A stretch of DNA of 64,000 bases from MWCO01 sp964488865 (lineage in GTDB: Bacteria; Myxococcota_A; Polyangia; Polyangiales; Polyangiaceae). The position numbers were made by a program, and so were the translations under genes. How positions within the stretch are numbered: the stretch's first letter is position 1; every line of letters starts with the position of its first letter. The notes beneath the pieces were generated by a model. It had not been told where the DNA came from and did no database searches. It saw nothing but the letters and a program-made list of their open reading frames with translations. The DNA is taken from contig CAZAWR010000040.1 of assembly GCA_964488865.1 (NCBI GenBank), positions 1-64,000 on the forward strand, written 5' to 3'. Below are positions 8,824 to 17,261 of this stretch, piece by piece.

Positions 8824-10692
8824 TCAGGGGGACGGGGTCCCGCCCTTGCGCACGAGCAACGCCATTCTGACGCCGTTGTCGAAGAGCCAGGTGGGGTAGG
8901 TGCTGTCCACGCGGTAGGTGCTGTCGCGGTGCTCGCGCAGAAATCCGTTCTGCAGCCTGGCCGCCGGGGAGTCGACGGACCAGATGCTGTAGACCATGTT
9001 CCAGCCCTGGTCTGCCTCGGGGTGAAGGAGGAGCACGGTGGGCGGGTTGGCGCGCAGGGTGGCGAGGTCTTGGGCGAGCACGTGCTCGGGGAACTGGTCC
9101 ACGAAGACGATGCCGCCGCGCAGGTTGGGGCGCGGACGACCGATGAGGGCCTGGTACATCGGGTCCTCGGGCAGCGAGAGGACGGTTCCGTCCGGGCCGG
9201 CCAACTCCCTGGCCCGCAACGCCGCCTCCAGCAGGACGGTCCCGTTGTGGTTCACCCGCAAGCCACGCCAGAAACCAGGATCCTGCACCGGGGTGCGGGC
9301 GATGAGGTACCGCTGGAACTTGCCCCCAAACAACCCCAGCAGCATCAAACACACGACCGCGTACTTCAGGACCCGCGCACGCGCCTGGTCCAGCAAGATG
9401 AGCAACGAGACAATCCCCAGCGGGATGATCGGGTTGTTGTCGTACAAGGGTCGATGCTTGGGGTCCGACAGGTTGTGCATCAGCGACAACACCCCAGCGG
9501 CTAGCCCCACCATCGCGAACACAGCTCGCGGGTCCGTCCGGGATTCCGCGCGAGCCCAGTTCGCCACGATCAGAAGCAGCAGCACGAACATGCCCATCAT
9601 CGGTCCTGCAGACCCGAACGCGGCACCCACTTGCAGGCCAAAGGGAACGTGCGACGCGTTGCCTGCGAGAAGAAACGACGCGACCGCGAAGACGACCAGC
9701 ACGTAGAGGGCCATCGGCACCGCGAACACCCACCACGCCCGCCCTTGTTCTCCGGCAAGGTCTGGCTCCGTTTCCGCCTCCACCAGCAGCGGGTCCTTGC
9801 CGTTCACGACCCGCACGAGCACGTACGCCAACACGAGGGCGAGCAGGAAGGACAGATGCATCGGCGTCTGCACGATCGTGTAGGACAGAAGGTTCAGCAA
9901 GGCCTGGCCCCGGCCCCCCTTGAGGCGGGGCCCGTCCACGAACACGACATGAAAGAACTCGCCGAGCGAGCCGCCGAGCACAGCCACCACCAGCACCGTG
10001 GCCGCCACGCCAGCGAGCAACCCTCCCCCCACGAAGGCCGCGTCGCGCGCCACGTCGCGATAGCAGGCCTTGCCTTCGGTCTTCCGCCCGACCCAGGCGA
10101 TGCCTCCCATCGCCACGCTCACCGCCGTGATCGCCCCCGCACCCGTGCTGGACTTGAGCACGAGAGTCAATCCCGCCGCGAACCCGGCCGACGCGAGCAA
10201 CCCCCACCGCACCTTTCCCGGTGCGCGCAACAGCCCCCGCGCCAGCAGCAGCAAACTGCCCCAGGCCACCACCAGCGCCGTGTGGTCGTACGCGATCTCC
10301 TTCGGCGCCGCGATGAGCACAGGGACCATCGCCATCGTCGCGAGCGTTGCGTTGCGCTCCGTGGTGAAGGGCCGCACCAACGCGTAGCCGATGGGCACCA
10401 TCAACAGCTGACACAGCGCGCAGAGCCACAGCTCGTCCAGCAGGAAGAAACGTCCCGTGAGGGACTGAAACGCCGCCATCAGCGCGAAGCTTCCGGGAGG
10501 GATCGGCAACGTGAAGTCCCGGTAGATGCGCTGCCCCTCGACCATCCGTTGCGCTATCGGCGAAACCCACCCCGTGAACTCCACGTCGCTCCACAGCGGG
10601 TTGGCCAAGCGCGGCACGTAGAGAAAAGCGAAGCCCACGAAGCAAAGAACGTAGACGACGAGGACCGTTCGCGAAGCGCGCACGGACCGCAA
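8824..10692 (-). CDS. GT-C-fold polytopic membrane protein, probable glycosyltransferase
   Basis: A 622-residue protein with about 11-12 predicted membrane helices followed by a ~150-residue soluble C-terminal region. The N-terminus is a Lys/Arg-flanked helix (VLVVYVLCFVGFAFLY), followed by a first loop containing DVEFTGW. An acidic residue in this first extracytoplasmic loop is the catalytic hallmark of ArnT/PMT-type (GT-C) transferases, which use polyprenyl-phosphate sugars. Other visible parts are GSFALMAAF, KEIAYDHTAL and the soluble SLPEDPMYQAL region near residue 505. The assignment rests on topology and the loop Asp/Glu, not on a clear family motif, so the substrate is unknown. A second GT-C-like protein lies at 46324-47715. 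Confidence 0.7.
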   Translation of the reverse strand: MRSVRASRTVLVVYVLCFVGFAFLYVPRLANPLWSDVEFTGWVSPIAQRMVEGQRIYRDFTLPIPPGSFALMAAFQSLTGRFFLLDELWLCALCQLLMVPIGYALVRPFTTERNATLATMAMVPVLIAAPKEIAYDHTALVVAWGSLLLLARGLLRAPGKVRWGLLASAGFAAGLTLVLKSSTGAGAITAVSVAMGGIAWVGRKTEGKACYRDVARDAAFVGGGLLAGVAATVLVVAVLGGSLGEFFHVVFVDGPRLKGGRGQALLNLLSYTIVQTPMHLSFLLALVLAYVLVRVVNGKDPLLVEAETEPDLAGEQGRAWWVFAVPMALYVLVVFAVASFLLAGNASHVPFGLQVGAAFGSAGPMMGMFVLLLLIVANWARAESRTDPRAVFAMVGLAAGVLSLMHNLSDPKHRPLYDNNPIIPLGIVSLLILLDQARARVLKYAVVCLMLLGLFGGKFQRYLIARTPVQDPGFWRGLRVNHNGTVLLEAALRARELAGPDGTVLSLPEDPMYQALIGRPRPNLRGGIVFVDQFPEHVLAQDLATLRANPPTVLLLHPEADQGWNMVYSIWSVDSPAARLQNGFLREHRDSTYRVDSTYPTWLFDNGVRMALLVRKGGTPSP

Positions 10693-10727
10693 GCTAGAGA
10701 AAATGCCGCGGATTCGCCAAGGAAAAG

Positions 10728-11516
10728 TCAGCGTCCCGTGTATCGGGGGGGGCGCTTCTCCCGAAACGCTCGGAGACCTTCCAGACGGTCCTCGCTGCGG
10801 AGGACCCGCTCGTAGGCCGCCGCTTCCACTTCGAGCCCCTGGGCGAGCGGAAGTCCGGCCGCATCAATGGCCTCGAGCGCGGCCGCCTGGGCTACCGGCG
10901 CCCCCTCCAGGACGGGCCCCAACCATTCCAGGATACCTGCCAGAAGATCCCCCGCCGGCTCGATCCGATCGACCAAACCCCACCGAAGCGCCTCCTCGCT
11001 CGAAAGCCGCCGTCCGAAAAGGATCATCTCCTTGGCCCTCGACGGCCCCACCAACCGCGGCAACCGCTGCGTGCCCCCCGCGCCGGGGATGATCCCCAGA
11101 CCACACTCGGGCTGTCCAAAAATGGCCCCAGGACAGGCCACCCGTAGGTCGCAAGCCATCGCGATCTCCAGCCCGCCCCCCAGCGCCATCCCGTTGACCG
11201 CCGCCACCACCACCTTCGGGCTCGCGTCCAGCGCACCAAGCTCCGAACGGTACAGCCGTAGCTGCTCCCGCACGTCGTCCTCCGAATACCCCCGCCGCTC
11301 CTCCAGATCCGCCCCCGCGCAGAAATGGCGGTCTCCCTCTCCCGTGACAACCAGAGCCCGAACGTCTCCCCGGTCCGCCATCTCCCGCGCGAAGTGACCC
11401 AGCCCCAGCAGGACCGCTCGGGTGAGCGCGTTCGCCTTGTGGGGGCGCGCCAAGACGAAGACCGCAGCCCGCCCGCGCGCCTCGACCCGGAACCCTTCCC
11501 CTTGCCGCTCGTCCAT
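10728..11516 (-). CDS. enoyl-CoA hydratase/isomerase family protein
   Basis: A 262-residue crotonase-fold enzyme of typical length. The oxyanion and CoA-binding motif HFCAGADLEER is present. GMALGGGLEIAMACDLRVA carries the first catalytic Glu, and PECGLGIIPGAGGTQRLPRL carries the second. Both residues corresponding to Glu144 and Glu164 of rat mitochondrial enoyl-CoA hydratase are therefore conserved, which supports true hydratase activity. I chose the ATG at 11516 because it gives family length; the frame stays open to 11693 but that extension (a Cys-rich, AT-rich stretch) is unlike the family. A role in beta-oxidation or branched-chain acid breakdown is likely, with the acyl-CoA dehydrogenase at 28946-30121 as a possible unlinked partner. 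Confidence 0.88.
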   Translation of the reverse strand: MDERQGEGFRVEARGRAAVFVLARPHKANALTRAVLLGLGHFAREMADRGDVRALVVTGEGDRHFCAGADLEERRGYSEDDVREQLRLYRSELGALDASPKVVVAAVNGMALGGGLEIAMACDLRVACPGAIFGQPECGLGIIPGAGGTQRLPRLVGPSRAKEMILFGRRLSSEEALRWGLVDRIEPAGDLLAGILEWLGPVLEGAPVAQAAALEAIDAAGLPLAQGLEVEAAAYERVLRSEDRLEGLRAFREKRPPRYTGR

Positions 11517-11810
11517 GCCGCTTGCTACCAGCAGCGGACCCCAACCGCCATCCCCGAGCGACGCCCCGCTCTGTGTGACTATGCGAGTTTCCAACTTTGT
11601 ACATAGACACAAGCAGAAATACTTCCTATCATCAGCTTGCTTGTGACGGAAATGGGTCGGGTCACGAAAATAGGTTCTCGTCACCCTTTCCATCCTTCAG
11701 ATTTCTGCTTGATGCGCGGCCCATCCGGGCTAAGACTTGAGACCTGGGGGAGCAACGTGGGCCTGCAAGACATGACGAACCCGGGTCAAGCGACCCGCGG
11801 GGATCTCGTG

Positions 11811-12440
11811 ATGAACCAGCGCGCGATGAACATACCGAGTCCGAGAGTCTCCGCGCTCGCGTTCACCGAAGGCGCTCGGTCGGGCTGGATCGCCAGCGAC
11901 CTCGTCGCCTGGATGAAGGACTACCTCGCGGTGCCACGACGCCTCGACACCCGCGACGGGCAGGTCCACCGCGCCTGGGAACATGGCTTCGGGGTGGTGC
12001 CCCTGGACGGTCCCCCGCCTGAGGACCGTCGCAATCGTGTGCGAACCGCGTCCCAGGTGCCCTTGCTCATCGCGGCGGCCCGGGATCGGGTCATCCAAAC
12101 GTTGCGTGTCACGGTGCGGTCGGGCGAGACCGCCTTCGTCAACGCCGCCCTGTACGCCGGCCGGGTCTCGCGGGAGCGCGGGACCGACGGCAAGTCCTGT
12201 TGGCATACCTACGTGACGGAGGAGGATGCCCTCAGCGACCAGGTTCTCGCGCTGTTCGCCGCCGACGCGCTCACCTATCCCGCTGACTACGAGCACGATG
12301 TCGCCGTCTGTGACGCGTGCGGGGCCATCTCTTTCCAGGTCGGCGCCACCTCCCGGCACGGCTGCGTGGCCCATCCCTATGGCTCTCTCGATGGCAAGCC
12401 CGGCGAGAATGCGCAGGGTCGCGTGAACGCGCGGTCTTGA
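11811..12440 (+). CDS. unknown protein with a possible zinc-binding CxxC...CxxH site
   Basis: A protein of about 209 residues that I do not recognise. Near residues 165-190 it has CDACGAISFQ followed by RHGCVAHPYG, a C-x2-C ... C-x2-H spacing that could bind one zinc. An earlier Trp/His pair (SCWHTYVTEED) is also noticeable. The start is uncertain: 11811 follows a ggggatc site, whereas ATG codons at 11772 and 11637 are in frame. The divergent gap 11517-11810 (294 bp) is locally AT-rich at about 11575-11700 and probably holds promoters for both this gene and the enoyl-CoA hydratase; I see no gene in it. The gene ends 31 bp before recD2 and may be co-transcribed with it. Confidence 0.6.
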   Translation: MNQRAMNIPSPRVSALAFTEGARSGWIASDLVAWMKDYLAVPRRLDTRDGQVHRAWEHGFGVVPLDGPPPEDRRNRVRTASQVPLLIAAARDRVIQTLRVTVRSGETAFVNAALYAGRVSRERGTDGKSCWHTYVTEEDALSDQVLALFAADALTYPADYEHDVAVCDACGAISFQVGATSRHGCVAHPYGSLDGKPGENAQGRVNARS

Positions 12441-12471
12441 CGCCCCGGGCTGCGAACGCGACCCTGCTGCC

Positions 12472-14682
12472 GTGACCGCTGAAAGCCCGTCGCCTGCGGA
12501 GCCTGCTGCCACCGTGGTGCAGGGATCGATCGAACGCATCACCTTCGAGAGTGAGGCATCCGGCTTTCGTGTGGTTCGGGTCGCCCCGGAACCGTCCGGA
12601 AGCGCCGTGTCGGTCGTGGGGCAAATGCAGCGGGTGACGGTCGGAACCCGGGTCCGTGTCACCGGGCGCTGGGAGACGGACCCGCGCCACGGGCTACAGC
12701 TTCGGGCTCAGACCCTTCTGGTGCTCGAACCCGACACCCGCGAAGGGCTGGAGCGCTACCTGGGCTCCGGCCTGATTCCCGGCATCGGCCCTGCCTTTGC
12801 GCGCCGCATCGTCGAGCACTTCGGCGACGACACCCTTCGCGTGATGGATCAGGAGCCCCACCGTCTCGCGGAGGTGCCTGGCCTCGGGCAGCGACGTGTG
12901 CAGGCTGCGCTGCAAGCCTGGGCTGACCAGCGGGCCCTGCACGACGTGATGGTCTTCCTTCAGGGTCATGGCGTTTCCGCCTCCCTCGCCGTGCGGGTGT
13001 TCCGCCGCTTCGGTGCTGACTCCATCCGCGTGGTCTCGGAAGACCCTTTTCGGTTGGCGGTAGAGGTTTGGGGCATCGGCTTCCAGAAGGCGGACCAGAT
13101 CGCGAGCGCGGTGGGAATCGCAAAGGACGCGCCGGGCAGGCTGAAGGCCGCCGTGCTCTATGCACTGCACCAAGCCGAGGAGCGAGGTCACGTCTTCCTG
13201 CCTCGCCATGCCCTGGTGCAAGCCGCTGCCAAGATCGCCGACACCCCTGCTGACCGCATCGAAGCCGCCGTCGACGACGCCTGCACGGCCGAGGCGCGGC
13301 AGGAAGACCTCGAGGAAATCGGCCCCGCCGTGTATCGCTCCCGACGCTATGTCGAGGAAGCCAGCCTGGCCCACGGCTTGGCGCGTCTGGCCGCCGCCCC
13401 GGTGGCCTCCCTCGAACGAGCGGACGATGCGATCCTCGCTTTCGAGCAAGCGAGCGGCGTGGTGCTGGCGGACGAGCAACGCATGGCCGTGCAGGAGGCC
13501 GCCAGCGCAAGCGTGCTCGTCGTCACAGGCGGGCCGGGGGTGGGCAAGACGACCATCCTTCGCGCCGTGCTCGGGCTGTACGAAGCCTCCGGGACGTTCG
13601 TGCGGCTCGCTGCCCCCACCGGACGTGCGTCGCGTCGCATGGCCGAGACCACCGGTCGCGAGGCGCTCACCGTGCATCGTCTGCTCGAGTTCGAGCCCCG
13701 CAGCGGCACGTTCGCGCGCAACGAGAACAACCCGCTCGCAGCTGGGGCCGTCGTCATCGACGAGTCATCCATGCTGGACCAGACCATGGCGTTTGCCCTG
13801 GTTCGTGCGATTCCTTCGGGGACCCGCCTCGTGCTGGTGGGAGACGTGGACCAACTGCCGTCGATCGGCGCCGGAGCGGTCCTTCGGGACGTCATCGCCT
13901 CGGGAGTGGTGGCGTGTGTTCGGCTGACGAAGATCTTCCGCCAGGCAGCGCAGAGCCGGATCGTCAACAACGCCCACCGTATCCGTGAAGGGGTCGCACC
14001 GGAGCCTCCGGAGCGGGGAGACCTCACCTCGGACTTTTATGTGGTGCCGGCGAGGGACGCGGAGGAAGCGGCGGACCGGGTCCTTCTTCTGGTGCGTGAG
14101 CGAATCCCAAAAAAGTTCGGCCTGGACCCGCTGCGGGACGTCCAGGTCCTCACCCCCATGCACCGGGGGCCAGCGGGAGCCGACGTGCTCAACGAGCGGC
14201 TCCAGCAGGCCCTCAACCCTGCGGGCCCGTCCGCGCAAGCTTCCACCCGCGGGATGCGCGTCGGGGACAAGGTCATGCAGCTACGCAATGACTACGGTCG
14301 CGATGTGTTCAACGGGGACCTCGGGTTCGTGTTGCACGTGGACCCGACCACGGACCAGGTGGTCGTGGACATGGACGGGCGAGCCGTCGTGTACGAGCGC
14401 TCCCAGATCGAGGAGCTGACTCTTTCGTACGCTTGCAGCATCCACAAGAGCCAGGGCAGCGAATACCCCGCGGTGGTCGTGCCGCTCGTGACCGCGCACT
14501 TCGTGATGTTGTCGCGCAACCTTCTGTACACAGCGGTGACGCGGGGCAAGCGACTGGTCGTGCTCGTTGCCGAACCGCGCGCGGTTTCGATGGCCCTGTC
14601 GCAGGTTCGCCGGGAAGAGCGGTACAGCTATCTGTTCAGGAGGCTGACGGACGCCGTGCAGCGACGGCGCGGGGTCAGTTGA
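12472..14682 (+). CDS. recD2: RecD2-type ATP-dependent DNA helicase
   Basis: A 736-residue SF1B 5'-3' DNA helicase of the RecD2 (RecD-like, no RecBC partner) family. The N-terminal part has an OB-like region (VVQGSIERITFESEASGFRV) and tandem helix-hairpin-helix elements (GLIPGIGPAFARRIVEHFG, EVPGLGQRRVQ). The helicase core has Walker A GGPGVGKTT near residues 352-360, Walker B VVIDESSMLD, the motif III region LVLVGDVDQLPSIGAGAVL, and the C-terminal motifs SYACSIHKSQGSEYPAV and LLYTAVTRGKRLVVLV. All catalytic motifs are intact. Translation starts at GTG 12472. The last 8 bp overlap the 3' end of the convergent AgmX-like gene. RecD2 proteins act in DNA repair and replication-fork maintenance. 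Confidence 0.93.
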   Translation: MTAESPSPAEPAATVVQGSIERITFESEASGFRVVRVAPEPSGSAVSVVGQMQRVTVGTRVRVTGRWETDPRHGLQLRAQTLLVLEPDTREGLERYLGSGLIPGIGPAFARRIVEHFGDDTLRVMDQEPHRLAEVPGLGQRRVQAALQAWADQRALHDVMVFLQGHGVSASLAVRVFRRFGADSIRVVSEDPFRLAVEVWGIGFQKADQIASAVGIAKDAPGRLKAAVLYALHQAEERGHVFLPRHALVQAAAKIADTPADRIEAAVDDACTAEARQEDLEEIGPAVYRSRRYVEEASLAHGLARLAAAPVASLERADDAILAFEQASGVVLADEQRMAVQEAASASVLVVTGGPGVGKTTILRAVLGLYEASGTFVRLAAPTGRASRRMAETTGREALTVHRLLEFEPRSGTFARNENNPLAAGAVVIDESSMLDQTMAFALVRAIPSGTRLVLVGDVDQLPSIGAGAVLRDVIASGVVACVRLTKIFRQAAQSRIVNNAHRIREGVAPEPPERGDLTSDFYVVPARDAEEAADRVLLLVRERIPKKFGLDPLRDVQVLTPMHRGPAGADVLNERLQQALNPAGPSAQASTRGMRVGDKVMQLRNDYGRDVFNGDLGFVLHVDPTTDQVVVDMDGRAVVYERSQIEELTLSYACSIHKSQGSEYPAVVVPLVTAHFVMLSRNLLYTAVTRGKRLVVLVAEPRAVSMALSQVRREERYSYLFRRLTDAVQRRRGVS

Positions 14683-16324
14683 TCGAGAAGGACTTGTGGA
14701 CGGTGACGGGGCTGCCGTCGAAGGCAGGGACGCTGGCACGGCGGAAGGCGCCGGCGACGCAACCGCCCACGGACGTGCCGGCGAAGGGGGCGCCGTTGAC
14801 CACGGCGGTGGTGACCCTGCCCGACGGAGCGAAGGTGACCGAGACGCGGCCGCGTCCGGTCGGGCCGTCCGGCTTCTTGCACCCAGAAGCCGCCCCTGCA
14901 GCCGCGTTCAAGGCGGACACGGCAGCAGACCGGCTGAACTTTCGGTCCGACGTGGCTGCGGGTACCTCGGCCGTCTTGGGTTCGTCCTTCGGGTCGGTCT
15001 TGGCTTCGTCCTTTTTGGGGTCGACCAGCGCCTTGGTGGCCGTGCCTGTGGGCACGGGACCGCCGAGCTTCACGGTCGAGTCCGCCTTCGCAGCCGTCTC
15101 GTCCTTCTTGTCATCCTTCTTGTCGGCAACCGCGGCGTCCGCCTTGTCATCCTTTTTGTCGTCCGTCGCGGCGTCCGCCTTGTCGGTTGTCTCGTCCTTC
15201 TCGTCCTTCTTGTCGTCGGTTCCCGTGATGCCTTCCCCGCTCGCGGCGGCGGTGTTGGCGGCCAAGGGCTCCTCGCTGCTACCGAACAGCACGTAGCCTC
15301 CGAACCCGATGCTGACGACGAGCAGCAAGGCGACGGCGACACCGAGGCCGACGATGATGCCCTTGTTGCTCTTGGGGGGAGCGTCGTAGGGGTACATCGG
15401 CATGGGCTCGGGCTCTGGGATGGGCTCGGGCTCGATGGTGGTGGGAAGCATCGGTGCGGCGAGAGATCCCCCCGAATGGCCTGCAAAGGACGGAGGGGGA
15501 TCGAACGATTGGTTGAACTCGCCGCCGTCCATGGCAGGGGGAGCGACGGACGCGAGGGCGCGGAAGTCGACCTTCTCGTCCTCGGGGAAGACGGACGGGG
15601 ACTTGCGTGCGGGCTTGTTTCCCACCGCCATGACCGTGTCGATCGTGAACAGAACCGAGTTCTCGCCTCGCTCTGCGGTGAACTTGGGCACCGGTGGCTT
15701 GGCCATCGGGTTTGCCGGAGCGCTCGTGGCCACTTCCTCTTCGGGTGGCTGCTGGGGGGCTCCAAAGAGATCCTGGTGGTCGCGCCCTCGGTGATCCACA
15801 CGCGCCGCCTGGGCCTGCCCACCATTGCCGCCGAACAACGCGCCCCCCATCCGCGCGTCGGGTGCCGAGGGCGCCGTCGAGGCGCGCGGCCGCGGAGGCC
15901 TCGAAGGACCACCACTCGTCAGCGCCTGGAACAGCTCGGGCGTGTCTCGAAGCGGCTGCCAATCGCTCATGCCATCGCGCCACACGTAGCAGTCCGGATG
16001 GATGCGGCCCGCCTTGTACAGCGCTCGCAACTCCTCGAGGGTACCGCCTTGCTGCGAGCCGTCATCGAGGGTCACCGTCCAGTCCGGGTCCTGCTGCGCT
16101 GCTTCCTGCGGCGCGGCTGCCGGATACCCTGCCGGCGCCGGCTCGTCACCCGCGTACACCCGGGTGGCGTCGTCCTCCTCCTCCTCCTCTCCCGGTTGAT
16201 CCTCCGCGCCTTTGACGACGATGGCCGAGCTACACTTCTTGCAGCGGATCTTGACCGTGCGTCCGCGGACCTTCTCGTCCGCGATCGTGTACTTGGCACC
16301 ACAAGACTGACAGTTGATCTTCAT
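14675..16324 (-). CDS. zinc-ribbon/GYF/AgmX-tail membrane protein (AgmX/PglI-like)
   Basis: A 549-residue mosaic protein typical of myxobacteria. It starts with an MJ0042-type zinc ribbon (Cys5, Cys8, Cys28, Cys31). An acidic stretch follows, then a GYF_2-type domain at about 81-130 (DWTVTLDDG ... LYKAGRIHPDCYVWRDGMSDW). A Pro-rich disordered region and one membrane helix at about 318-346 (IIVGLGVAVALLLVVSIGF) come next. A Lys/Asp-rich linker (DDKKDDKADAAVADKKDDKK) precedes a C-terminal ~90-residue AgmX/PglI-type domain (GRVSVTFAPSGRV ... VGGCVAGAFRR) resembling TonB tails. The layout suggests a cytoplasmic sensor end linked through the inner membrane to a periplasmic domain. AgmX/PglI relatives were found through gliding motility; that role here is inference. 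Confidence 0.85.
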   Translation of the reverse strand: MKINCQSCGAKYTIADEKVRGRTVKIRCKKCSSAIVVKGAEDQPGEEEEEDDATRVYAGDEPAPAGYPAAAPQEAAQQDPDWTVTLDDGSQQGGTLEELRALYKAGRIHPDCYVWRDGMSDWQPLRDTPELFQALTSGGPSRPPRPRASTAPSAPDARMGGALFGGNGGQAQAARVDHRGRDHQDLFGAPQQPPEEEVATSAPANPMAKPPVPKFTAERGENSVLFTIDTVMAVGNKPARKSPSVFPEDEKVDFRALASVAPPAMDGGEFNQSFDPPPSFAGHSGGSLAAPMLPTTIEPEPIPEPEPMPMYPYDAPPKSNKGIIVGLGVAVALLLVVSIGFGGYVLFGSSEEPLAANTAAASGEGITGTDDKKDEKDETTDKADAATDDKKDDKADAAVADKKDDKKDETAAKADSTVKLGGPVPTGTATKALVDPKKDEAKTDPKDEPKTAEVPAATSDRKFSRSAAVSALNAAAGAASGCKKPDGPTGRGRVSVTFAPSGRVTTAVVNGAPFAGTSVGGCVAGAFRRASVPAFDGSPVTVHKSFSIN

Positions 16325-16503
16325 CGCGACGCACTATCCTAGCGCAACGGGCCGTTCATGAAAGCAAAGGGCTGCATGCTCACCGGAACCGCGCCGGCTG
16401 GAAACACTTTCCGAGGAAGTGTACCGTCTCGGGAAGTTGACGATCAAGTTGAGCACCGACATCCAGGTTCTCAGACCCACGAATTCCACCCAGGCTTGGG
16501 TTT

Positions 16504-17172
16504 TCAGGGCCCTTCGTCCGGGTCGCCGGTCCCGTCCCCGCCCAGAACGAGTTGCACAATGCGCACCTGAATCCCCGCGCTCGACGTATCCAGGATCGCC
16601 GCGTGGGTCACGTTGGGTGTAGGGGATTCTCCCACCGATCCCACCGAAACAATGCGCGTCGGCTCCACGAACCGCTCGAACGGTACGTGACCTCCCCCGC
16701 ACACCACGAGGTCCGCAGCCTCGTCCCCGAGCATCGCCAGGACCTCGTCGTCGCTCATGTCATGGGTGATCGACGCGGTCGGATCCGACGGAGACCCGTG
16801 GACCAGCAGCAGCTCCCCCCCATCCTCCAAGGTCATCCGGAACGTGGTCGGGAGACGTTCGAGCCGGGCCAAGATGACCTCGCCGAGCTCTCGCTGCGTG
16901 TCCCGCAAACGCTGCACGCGCTGTTCGTGCTCCGCGTCCGGGGTCGGCAGGTCGTCGGGGTCCAACGTGGCGATGGCCAGGTCGGAGACGCCCTGCACGC
17001 AGTGCGCTCGAACACCCATCAGCAGCTTCCACGTCGCGAGGGGCTGGGGGCCCGGAAAACAGAGGTCCCCCGCGGCAAGAACGACGGTGCAGCCCTGCGC
17101 CTTGCCGAAGGCGAGGACTTGCTGGAGCGGTTCGGCATGGCCGTGGATGTCTGCGACGCAGAGGATGCGCAT
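16504..17172 (-). CDS. metallophosphoesterase-like protein with altered metal-binding motifs
   Basis: A 222-residue YfcE/DUF2436-like calcineurin-fold protein. The first motif DIH (Asp8, His10) and GDL (Asp36) are intact, as is LLLVHGSP (His125). The canonical GNHE/GNCD motif reads GVSD (61-64), so the metal-bridging Asn and its neighbouring His/Cys are lost. The final GHTH motif reads GGGHVPF (159-165), keeping only the second His. The fold is probably retained, but a two-metal phosphodiesterase site cannot form in the usual way. Either the enzyme uses one metal, or it has become a binding protein. It is divergent from glnE, with 89 bp between the starts. The 178-bp gap downstream (16325-16503) shows nothing clear. 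Confidence 0.8.
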   Translation of the reverse strand: MRILCVADIHGHAEPLQQVLAFGKAQGCTVVLAAGDLCFPGPQPLATWKLLMGVRAHCVQGVSDLAIATLDPDDLPTPDAEHEQRVQRLRDTQRELGEVILARLERLPTTFRMTLEDGGELLLVHGSPSDPTASITHDMSDDEVLAMLGDEAADLVVCGGGHVPFERFVEPTRIVSVGSVGESPTPNVTHAAILDTSSAGIQVRIVQLVLGGDGTGDPDEGP

Positions 17173-17261
17173 CCGGCGAATCTAGGGTCAGTTGGCGCGC
17201 ATGTCGATTGCGCTCTCGAGCATGCCCCATTCCCCATCGACCGGGCTACCCTGGGCGACGC

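Noticed and set aside
11637..11810. Extending the unknown protein to the ATG at 11637
   Set aside because: The added stretch is AT-rich relative to the gene and overlaps the likely promoter region. It has no coding-like pattern.
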